A DNA stretch of 10,582 bases from an uncultured Prevotella sp. (GTDB lineage Bacteria; Bacteroidota; Bacteroidia; Bacteroidales; Bacteroidaceae): assembly GCA_900314365.1 (NCBI GenBank), contig OMVH01000231.1, positions 1-10,582 of the forward strand, given 5' to 3'. The position numbers were made by a program, and so were the translations under genes. Under the pieces are notes generated by a model that saw nothing but the letters and a program-made list of their open reading frames with translations, made no database searches and was not told where the DNA came from. Positions 5,091 to 10,582 of the stretch are shown piece after piece. Position 1 is the stretch's first letter; every line of letters begins with the position of its first letter.

Positions 5091-6527
5091 ATGGAGAACA
5101 AGAAAAATACGGCTAAATTGCCGTCAGAATGTACCACCATCATTGTCGGTGAGGAAATGACTGCCGACGGCTCGCGCATTTTCGCGCGTTCGGAGGACTT
5201 CGACGCCCTTCAGTGTAAGAACTTCCAAGTATTTCATGACACCGACCAAGGTCCAACTGAGTTTGTTGCCCTCGATAGTAAGTTCCGTTGCCCGCTTCCT
5301 TCCAAGCGCTTAGGCTACACCGCCATGCCCGACTATAACTATCCAGGCGAATGGGGAAGTGCTGGATTCAACTCTCTTGGTGTAGGCGAGAGCTCTACCG
5401 AGACCATTTTCAGTAGTCCCAAGGCCTTAGAGGCCGACCCCTATGTGGAAGACGGACTGGCCGAGAACTGCACCTATAACATCGTACTGCCCTACATCCA
5501 CTCGGCACGCGAGGGCGTACTGCGACTCGGAGCTCTCATTGAGAAGTATGGCTCTGCTGAAGGCTTCGGCATCGGTTTCATTGACGATAAGGAAACCTGG
5601 TATCTCGAGAATGCCGGAGGACATCGCTGGCTCGCGTGCCGTATGCCTAAGGATAAGTATTTCGTTACCGGCAACCAAAGTCGCTTCCGCACTTATGACC
5701 CTGAGGATACAGACAACTATCTGGCCTCGGCCGACCTAATCAGCTTTGCTGCGGAACACGGGCTCTATGACCCGAAGAAAGGACCGTTTGACTTCCACGA
5801 GGCTTATTCTAAGGACGATGTCAACGACACTACTTATAATTATCCGCGGGTATGGGGACTTCAGGCAATGTTCTCGCCCGATATACACAACGATGTGGAA
5901 AAGAACACTTTCCCTGTTTTCGCTGAAGCAAACCATAAACTGACTGTGACCGATCTTCGTAAAGCCTTCCGATTCCACTATGACAACACGAGTCACGATC
6001 CTTACTTGCACTGTAACGGTAAGGAGCCTTACCGTCCGGTCAGCATTTTCCGTACGTGCCAGACTCATCTTCTGCAGGTGCGTCCCTGGCTACCCAAGGA
6101 AATTGGTTGCCTGACCTATGTGGCCGAAGGTATGGCCGACTTGGGAGTGTTCCTGCCATTCTATCAGGGCATCAGCGACTTTCCCGAAGCTTACAAGAAG
6201 GGTAATGGAAAGTGCTCGGCCGATTCGGCTTACTGGACTTTCCGCAAGGTAATGACTCTCGGCATGACTCATTACAATTCCTATGCACCGCTCATCAAAG
6301 AAACTTACGCCAAGCTTGAGGCCGAAAACGATAAGAAGCAGAAGGAGATGGAAGCGCAATTCTTAAAACTTTGGTCCTCTGACCAGACTGCTGCAAAGAA
6401 ATTGTTGCAAGACTTTTCTGACAACTTGCTCACGCACGCCATAGTTGTTGCTGAGGAGCTTGCCAACGAACTCATCACGCAACTCACGGCAGACATACAG
6501 AAGGAATACCTCTTTCATGGAGCCTGA
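5091..6527 (+). CDS. C69-family dipeptidase (Ntn hydrolase)
   Basis: 478 aa from the ATG at 5091, close to the roughly 470 aa of Lactobacillus PepD-type dipeptidases. The key segment is CTTIIVGEEMTADGSRIFAR (residues 14-33), then SEDFD. In C69 enzymes this cysteine becomes the N-terminal nucleophile after removal of a short propeptide, here residues 1-13, which contain no export signal. Further family-like stretches are the AMPDYNYPGEWGSAGFNSLG region and EGFGIGFIDDKETWYLENAG, where the D-x-x-x-x-W-Y-x-E pattern is typical. The enzyme should cleave a broad range of dipeptides in the cytoplasm as part of peptide use. The frame is open a further 17 codons upstream, but these cover the promoter, so I start at 5091. 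It is a single gene between its own promoter and a strong terminator. Confidence 0.9.
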   Translation: MENKKNTAKLPSECTTIIVGEEMTADGSRIFARSEDFDALQCKNFQVFHDTDQGPTEFVALDSKFRCPLPSKRLGYTAMPDYNYPGEWGSAGFNSLGVGESSTETIFSSPKALEADPYVEDGLAENCTYNIVLPYIHSAREGVLRLGALIEKYGSAEGFGIGFIDDKETWYLENAGGHRWLACRMPKDKYFVTGNQSRFRTYDPEDTDNYLASADLISFAAEHGLYDPKKGPFDFHEAYSKDDVNDTTYNYPRVWGLQAMFSPDIHNDVEKNTFPVFAEANHKLTVTDLRKAFRFHYDNTSHDPYLHCNGKEPYRPVSIFRTCQTHLLQVRPWLPKEIGCLTYVAEGMADLGVFLPFYQGISDFPEAYKKGNGKCSADSAYWTFRKVMTLGMTHYNSYAPLIKETYAKLEAENDKKQKEMEAQFLKLWSSDQTAAKKLLQDFSDNLLTHAIVVAEELANELITQLTADIQKEYLFHGA

Positions 6528-6599
6528 CCCCTACTGACCTTACGGCCTGAAAACGACTAACAAGTCCCAGCATAAGGTCTCATTTTATTGAAATGTGAG

Positions 6600-6650
6600 G
6601 GAAGGCTTGCACCACATATTAGGGCGCAGGCCTTCCTTTTTTGTGTTTTT
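6600..6650 (+). terminator. Intrinsic terminator after the C69 dipeptidase gene
   Basis: GGAAGGCTTGC (6600-6610) pairs with GCAGGCCTTCC (6626-6636), 11 bp with one G-T pair, across a 15-nt loop. It is followed by six T (6637-6642) and then GTGTTTTT. It lies about 70 bases past the stop codon. Confidence 0.88.
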
Positions 6651-6796
6651 AAACTTAAAGTACAAGCAAGAGAGGTGACTGGAGGGGAGAGAAATATCCA
6701 TAAAAACATGTAGCGTGAAGTAAATCTTCGGATAAACATCAATTAAAAAGTCATTATTAGAAGCGCATTAACCATCGACTTCTCAACAGAAAGTCG

Positions 6797-6805
6797 TAAC
6801 TTTGC
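6797..6805 (+). promoter_or_regulatory. Promoter -7 box of the beta-barrel gene
   Basis: TAACTTTGC matches TAnnTTTG plus the usual C. No TTTG is seen at the expected -33 position (near 6774-6777), so this promoter may be weak or activator-dependent. The implied leader is about 20 nt. The frame is open from 6802, inside this box, which rules that start out. The rest of 6651-6796 shows no gene. Confidence 0.5.
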
Positions 6806-6828
6806 AGTCGAAAGAGCATGACGTAATA

Positions 6829-7836
6829 ATGAATCACTTTCGACTTACTTTTTATGTTCTATGGCTGTTGATAGATTATATTCCTTGCGAGGCTCAAGAC
6901 AGTCTGCACCAACACAGAATAACCGGCTATGTGGCCACTGAAGTAAACTACGGTCACCACGACAGAGGCAGCAAAGCCCTCATAGACTTTCCGCATGTCA
7001 TGACTGGAGCTACTCTCCAAATGGGACGAGGGTGGACTGTGGTGGCTGAACTGGAATACGAGCGATTCCGTACAGACGGACAATGGCAGAACAACTTCCG
7101 CGACAATTACACCACCAACAAGCTCTATATCAACAAGAGTTGGAATAAGGCTCTGAATGTGAAAGCAGGCATCATCGACGTACCCGTGGGTACAACAAAT
7201 TCAGGTGGTCCGGCTCTGACCATTTACGATCCACTGGATGAGAGCACGCTCATGCCGATGACCTGGCATGAGGGTGGAGTCGCCCTGTGGGGACGCTGCA
7301 AACGGTTACACTACGAGGCTGGTGTTTATGTATATCCCACGGCTCCGCTTAAAGAATCACGTCTGCTCGGTGTGGCTACACGCGTGGGCATTGAGCCAGT
7401 CGACGGTCTCGACTTGAGTATGTCCTATTTCTATGGAAGTTCAAAAGAAGGCATGGCTCAACGTCCCAATCTCAATCTCGCAAAGTTCGACCATGTGCGA
7501 CACGTAGCATTCGACTTCGCCTATGTGGCCAACGGATGGACCCTTGACGGACAGTTGACCTCCTGCAGCTTCCACTACAATAAAGCTGCGGGCGTGGAAG
7601 TGGGCTACGATGTCGCTACATTGTTAGGACTCAATAACTTCACCGTTACCCCTTTTACTCGTTTCGACGGTTACTTCCACGTTGAAGGTGTCTCGTGCAA
7701 TAAATGGACTGCCGGGCTCAATACGTCGCTGCCATTTGGCTTCGCCCTTAAAGCAGAGGCAGCAATAGTAAATCCGTCGAATGACAGATGTTGCTACTAC
7801 TTCGACCTCAGCTTAGGGTGGCAGACCGATTTCTAA
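6829..7836 (+). CDS. Exported outer-membrane beta-barrel (porin-like) protein
   Basis: 335 aa from the ATG at 6829. Residues 1-22 form a signal peptide: R5, a hydrophobic stretch LTFYVLWLLIDYI, and a likely type I cleavage site after CEA with Q-D-S following. The rest shows alternating polar and hydrophobic strands rich in Gly, Tyr and Trp, for example ITGYVATEVNYG, GWTVVAELEYERF, YEAGVYVYPTA and LDLSMSYFYGSS. It ends with YYFDLSLGWQTDF, a final strand with the C-terminal Phe expected of an outer-membrane barrel recognised by BamA. Strand count cannot be settled by eye, but about 310 mature residues would suit 14-16 strands. It resembles unclassified porin-like proteins of Bacteroidota; I do not recognise a specific transport family, and the substrate is unknown. 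It is a single gene downstream of the dipeptidase terminator. Confidence 0.75.
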   Translation: MNHFRLTFYVLWLLIDYIPCEAQDSLHQHRITGYVATEVNYGHHDRGSKALIDFPHVMTGATLQMGRGWTVVAELEYERFRTDGQWQNNFRDNYTTNKLYINKSWNKALNVKAGIIDVPVGTTNSGGPALTIYDPLDESTLMPMTWHEGGVALWGRCKRLHYEAGVYVYPTAPLKESRLLGVATRVGIEPVDGLDLSMSYFYGSSKEGMAQRPNLNLAKFDHVRHVAFDFAYVANGWTLDGQLTSCSFHYNKAAGVEVGYDVATLLGLNNFTVTPFTRFDGYFHVEGVSCNKWTAGLNTSLPFGFALKAEAAIVNPSNDRCCYYFDLSLGWQTDF

Positions 7837-7894
7837 CCTGTTACCTCACTGACTACCGCTTGTCAGTAACACCGTATTGTCGTGTACTGAATTT

Positions 7895-7919
7895 GGTTGA
7901 CTACTTTAACCCTTATTTT
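7895..7919 (+). terminator. Weak candidate terminator after the beta-barrel gene
   Basis: GGTTGA (7895-7900) pairs with TTAACC (7906-7911), including one G-T pair, across a 5-nt loop, followed by CTTATTTTT. It sits about 60 bases past the stop codon. The stem is short and the call is tentative. Confidence 0.35.
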
Positions 7920-7978
7920 TAATGAGGCTTGACCCGGTTGAATTTTATTTTTTTATAATGGGTTGTTACATCTTACGC

Positions 7979-8028
7979 GGCTTAACACAATAAGCCCCGG
8001 CCAAGCTACTATGGGATGCTGGCCGGGG
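7979..8028 (-). terminator. GC-rich hairpin pair at the 3' side of the xpt-xanP operon
   Basis: A perfect 9-bp stem CCCCGGCCA (7995-8003) with TGGCCGGGG (8020-8028) closes a 16-nt loop. Overlapping it by two bases is a second perfect stem, GGCTTA (7979-7984) with TAAGCC (7991-7996). In the minus direction the large stem is followed by CTTATTGTGTT, which is only moderately T-rich. It lies 83 bases past the xanP stop, so I read it as the probable 3' end of that operon. It could serve both convergent transcripts. Confidence 0.5.
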
Positions 8029-8110
8029 ATTCTACTGCCAAGGTGCCCCGAATCTTTACACAAGCATCTGGCATGTGGAGAGATGCGGAGATTGGTTAAT
8101 ATATATCGTC

Positions 8111-9457
8111 CTATTTTTCTTTGATTCTTATGAGGGCATTAGCGATGATTGCTGTAATTCCACCCGTTGAGATACCGGACGCAAAAATCGAATGAATGAG
8201 CTGTGGCATCTTATCAAGAATACCCGGTACAAGCTCTACACTCATACCCATGGCAAAGCTTATGGCCATCACCAGTACTGCTTTCCGATTGATATTGGTA
8301 GCAGCAATAATACGGATACCCGATGCTGCCACAGTCCCGAACATCAGAAGGGTCGCACCGCCAAGGACGCAGTCGGGGATGAGCGAGAAGAACTGTCCCA
8401 CAACAGGGAAGAGTCCAAGAAGAAATAACGCCCCTGCGATGAAGTAGCCCACGTAGCGGCTGGCCACTCCTGTAAGCTGAATCATGCCGTTGTTCTGAGC
8501 GAATATGGAGTTGGGGAAGCTATTGAACACAGCTGCCAACATAGAATTGAAGCCGTCGGCAAGGATTCCGCCTTGTGCGCGCTTCATGAATACGGGGCCC
8601 TCTACGGGTTGGCCGGAAATGAGCGAATTGGCTGTGATATCGCCGAATGCCTCAACAGCAGTAACAAGATAGATGATGCCAAGTGCTATGATGCTGCCGA
8701 CATCGAAATGCAGACCGTACTTGAAGGGAATTGGAATGTTGACAGCACCGGCACCGCTTAGTTGGGAGAAGTCAATCATTCCCATCATCCATGCCACTAC
8801 ACAGCCCACAATAAGACCAATCACTATGGAGCCCATTCTAAGATACTGATTCTGAGACCTGTTAAAGAAAATGATTGTCACTAAGACCAATACTGCCAGT
8901 CCTAAGTATTTCAACGAGCCAAACGTACCGGCATCGATAGCAGCCTGACCTCCACCACAACTGTTGATGCCCGCTTTAATGAGACACAGACCGATGAGTG
9001 TAACCACAATTCCTGAAACGAGCGGAGTGATGATTTTGCGGGCATAGGGCAACAGACGGCTTACAACCATCTCAACAACAGATGCCACCAGGCAGGCTCC
9101 GAAGATGTAGCTCAGAGCTGTCGGCGCGTCGATGCGCCCATTGACCATTCCGATCATTCCGGCTCCTATTATCGGGGTAATGAAGGAGAATGAAGTACCT
9201 TGAATACAGAGCAGTCCTGCGCCGAGTGGACCAAACCGACGACATTGTATGAATGTAGCCAAACCGGAAACAAAGAGTGACATGGAGACGAGAAATCCTG
9301 TGGTCTCAAGGTCGAACTTCAAGGCTGAACTGATGATAAGTGGCGGAGTGATGATGGCGACAAAGATGGCTAACAGGTGCTGCAGGGCTGCGAAAAGGGT
9401 CTCACGAAGAGGCGGACGATCGTTAAGGCCGAATATCAAGTCTGATTGTGTTTGCAT
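8111..9457 (-). CDS. NCS2-family xanthine/purine permease
   Basis: 448 aa from the ATG at 9457, a typical 14-segment nucleobase:cation symporter of the inner membrane. Residues known to matter in E. coli XanQ have clear counterparts: H27 in QHLLA, E269 in AVEAFGDIT, D301 in ILADGFNS, and Q321-N322 in FAQNNG followed by MIQLTGVASR. This points to xanthine or uric acid rather than uracil as substrate. The start lies 4 bases after the xpt stop codon, so the two are co-transcribed and probably translationally coupled: the permease brings in xanthine and Xpt traps it as XMP. The open frame extends to 9550, but that part overlaps xpt and is not used. The gene ends IRIKEK. The paired arrangement parallels xpt-pbuX of Bacillus. 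Confidence 0.93.
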   Translation of the reverse strand: MQTQSDLIFGLNDRPPLRETLFAALQHLLAIFVAIITPPLIISSALKFDLETTGFLVSMSLFVSGLATFIQCRRFGPLGAGLLCIQGTSFSFITPIIGAGMIGMVNGRIDAPTALSYIFGACLVASVVEMVVSRLLPYARKIITPLVSGIVVTLIGLCLIKAGINSCGGGQAAIDAGTFGSLKYLGLAVLVLVTIIFFNRSQNQYLRMGSIVIGLIVGCVVAWMMGMIDFSQLSGAGAVNIPIPFKYGLHFDVGSIIALGIIYLVTAVEAFGDITANSLISGQPVEGPVFMKRAQGGILADGFNSMLAAVFNSFPNSIFAQNNGMIQLTGVASRYVGYFIAGALFLLGLFPVVGQFFSLIPDCVLGGATLLMFGTVAASGIRIIAATNINRKAVLVMAISFAMGMSVELVPGILDKMPQLIHSIFASGISTGGITAIIANALIRIKEK

Positions 9458-9461
9458 GGTT

Positions 9462-10034
9462 TCAGTCCTCCCTGATCTTAATTTCACAATTATCGAGCGA
9501 GTCGACGATGGCAAGACTTTCGCAACGCACACCGGCAGCCTCAATAACATCGCGCCCGTGCTGGAAGGCTTTCTCTATAATGAAGCCCATACCCACAAGT
9601 TCAGCCCCGGCTTGATTACAGAGATCAATGATGCCCTTGGCGGCATTACCGTAAGCGAGGAAGTCGTCGACAAAGATTACCTTATCGTTGGGTGTGAGAT
9701 AGTCTTTCGATATAACTACGTGGTACTCCCTCTGCTTGGTAAACGAGAAAACCCGTGTGGAGAGCATGTTGTCCATGGTTGAGGGTTTCTTCTTCTTGGC
9801 GAACACTACGGGCAGGTCGAGCAGGAATCCCATCATAATGGCAGGCGCTATACCACTGGCCTCGATAGTGATAATCTTGTTAACATCCGTAGAAGCAAAC
9901 CTGCGAATCAGTTCTACTGCCACAGCCTTCATCAGATTAGGGTCCATCTGATGGTTGATAAATTTGTCTACCTTCAGTATTCCGCCGGGGTAGCACTTTC
10001 CGTCCTTGAGGATACGGTCACAAAGTAATTTCAT
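9462..10034 (-). CDS. xpt: Xanthine phosphoribosyltransferase
   Basis: 190 aa, the standard length for Xpt. The PRPP-binding signature [14 protein letters not shown] is at residues 119-132. [12 protein letters not shown] (79-90) corresponds to the flexible catalytic loop region of Xpt/PurR-type transferases, and the C-terminus [11 protein letters not shown] (172-182) is characteristic. The cytoplasmic enzyme converts xanthine plus PRPP to XMP and pyrophosphate, feeding guanine nucleotide synthesis. It is the first gene of a two-gene operon with the purine permease. The start at 10034 follows an exact promoter with a leader of only about 15-18 nt, which leaves no room for the purine riboswitch found upstream of the Firmicutes equivalent. 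Confidence 0.95.
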   Translation of the reverse strand: MKLLCDRILKDGKCYPGGILKVDKFINHQMDPNLMKAVAVELIRRFASTDVNKIITIEASGIAPAIMMGFLLDLPVVFAKKKKPSTMDNMLSTRVFSFTKQREYHVVISKDYLTPNDKVIFVDDFLAYGNAAKGIIDLCNQAGAELVGMGFIIEKAFQHGRDVIEAAGVRCESLAIVDSLDNCEIKIRED

Positions 10035-10056
10035 AATATAGGTCTCTTGTTAGCAT

Positions 10057-10088
10057 GCAAAGGTACGACAAACTTGTGATGTGACAAA
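10057..10088 (-). promoter_or_regulatory. Promoter of the xpt-xanP operon
   Basis: Exact consensus on the minus strand: TTTG (10085-10088), a 19-bp spacer, then TACCTTTGC (10057-10065). Start of transcription is expected near 10051. The -33 box is only about 17 bp from the first coding bases of the RND fragment on the other strand. Confidence 0.8.
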
Positions 10089-10105
10089 GGAAAAGAAGGA
10101 GATAG

Positions 10106-10504
10106 TTTCTCAGAACATATATCGACCGACCTGTTACCTCTATTATGGTGGCAGTCTCTATTGTCATATTGGGTATTATCGGACTCATCAGTCTGCCCAT
10201 TGAGCAGTACCCCGACATTGCACCGCCTACTGTCAAGGTGTCGGCAAGCTATACGGGAGCGAGTGCCGAGACAGTGATGAAGAGTGTCGTCGTGCCCTTG
10301 GAGTCGTCCATCAATGGTGTGGAGAACATGCAGTATGGCTACGGCCGTCCCTCTTTCTTCGGCCTCTATCTTGGATTCAATGTTCCTCTGAGTCATTTTG
10401 ACGTGAGTGAGGATGTGGAATATCAGACTTCCATGGGAACGACGCTCTGCTTGGAAGGGGCTTATTTCTTCCTGACTTCGTCAATGCGTCACCCTAAATT
10501 ATAA
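10106..10504 (+). pseudogene. RND efflux pump N-terminal fragment fused to a barrel-like tail
   Basis: From 10106 the frame reads F-L-R-T-Y-I-D-R-P-V-T-S-I, then from the ATG at 10145 MVAVSIVILGIIGLISLPIE and QYPDIAPPTVKVSASYTGAS. This is the N-terminus of an AcrB/HAE1-type RND inner-membrane pump (TM1 and the start of the porter domain), continuing to SINGVENMQY, which ends at 10336. A full pump is about 1,000 aa or more; here the match stops after about 77 codons. The frame then continues 55 codons as GYGRPSFFGLYLGFNVPLSH onward, with GTTLCLEGAYFFL near the end. This resembles an internal part of a Bacteroidota outer-membrane barrel rather than an RND pump. No canonical start codon precedes the conserved LRTYIDRP, a TAG lies just upstream (10103-10105), and there is no promoter because the xpt promoter occupies the space. 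The ATG at 10145 would lose the cytoplasmic end of TM1. I conclude it is a recombination remnant; expression is doubtful. Confidence 0.75.
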
Positions 10505-10557
10505 TGAACGATGCTGTTAATATTCTTATATAGGTAAGGGTTGACAGACATTCATAT

Positions 10558-10565
10558 TATTTTTG
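10558..10565 (+). promoter_or_regulatory. Possible -7 box for a gene beyond the window
   Basis: TATTTTTG matches TAnnTTTG, but no TTTG lies 19-20 bp upstream and the downstream gene is outside the window. The stretch 10505-10557 is AT-rich and holds nothing else I can name. Confidence 0.25.
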
Positions 10566-10582
10566 ACCAAAACCAGCAAAAC

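Noticed and set aside
8112..8126. Third partial copy of the palindrome arm (TTTTTCTTTGATTCT)
   Set aside because: It encodes the conserved-looking basic end of the permease (RIKEK), lacks the flanks and the second arm, and is short enough to be chance.
9458..9550. Longer permease start at 9550
   Set aside because: It would overlap the end of xpt by about 90 bases, and the added residues do not resemble NCS2 N-termini; MQTQSDLIFGLNDRPP at 9457 does.
9249..9782. 177-aa plus-strand open frame across the xpt/permease junction
   Set aside because: It is antisense to two well-supported genes and shows no family features.
10035..10060. Purine riboswitch upstream of xpt
   Set aside because: Only about 16-26 bases separate the promoter from the ATG, too few for an aptamer.

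Overview
The window looks like a chromosomal segment from a Bacteroidota/Bacteroidales bacterium, most likely Prevotella-like. The main evidence is promoter architecture. Upstream of almost every gene start there is the Bacteroidota -7 box (TAnnTTTG, usually followed by C), and in the best cases a TTTG -33 box lies 19-20 bp upstream. Leaders are very short and Shine-Dalgarno sequences are weak or absent. Gene content agrees: a DUF5675 protein, an NCS2 purine permease coupled to xanthine phosphoribosyltransferase, a C69 dipeptidase and a Bacteroidota-type outer-membrane barrel. Genus is inference.

Layout: (i) 1-385 holds no intact gene, but the minus strand carries a coding-looking 109-codon frame broken by one TAG. 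(ii) 367-1578 (-) is a geranylgeranyl-reductase-family flavoprotein with its own promoter. (iii) 1674-1929 is empty apart from a small dyad. (iv) 2056-2487 (+) is a monocistronic DUF5675 gene bounded by a clear promoter and a perfect 12-bp-stem terminator. (v) 2762-3901 (+) is a GNAT-fold YghO/BcerS-like acyltransferase, convergent with (vi) an EamA-family transporter at 3944-4828 (-). (vii) 4845-5003, between the divergent eamA and C69-peptidase promoters, holds two 72-bp direct repeats, each built around a long A/T-arm palindrome. The first palindrome overlaps the eamA -33 box. (viii) 5091-6527 (+) is a C69 dipeptidase followed by a strong terminator. (ix) 6829-7836 (+) is an exported beta-barrel protein. 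(x) 8111-10034 (-) is an xpt-xanP operon for xanthine salvage, with a 4-bp intergenic gap and a perfect promoter. (xi) 10106-10504 (+) is a broken RND-efflux gene: its N-terminus is fused in frame to an unrelated barrel-like tail, and it sits against the xpt promoter.

Functionally most of the window is ordinary housekeeping or accessory metabolism: purine uptake plus phosphoribosylation, peptide degradation, metabolite export and envelope proteins. Most genes are single transcription units; only xpt-xanP is a convincing operon. The unusual material is the duplicated palindromic element between divergent promoters, the RND/barrel chimera and the interrupted frame at the left end. I do not see a defence system, CRISPR array, insertion sequence, tRNA or rRNA. 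Gene starts were re-chosen by promoter position in several places where the longest open frame runs back through its own promoter.
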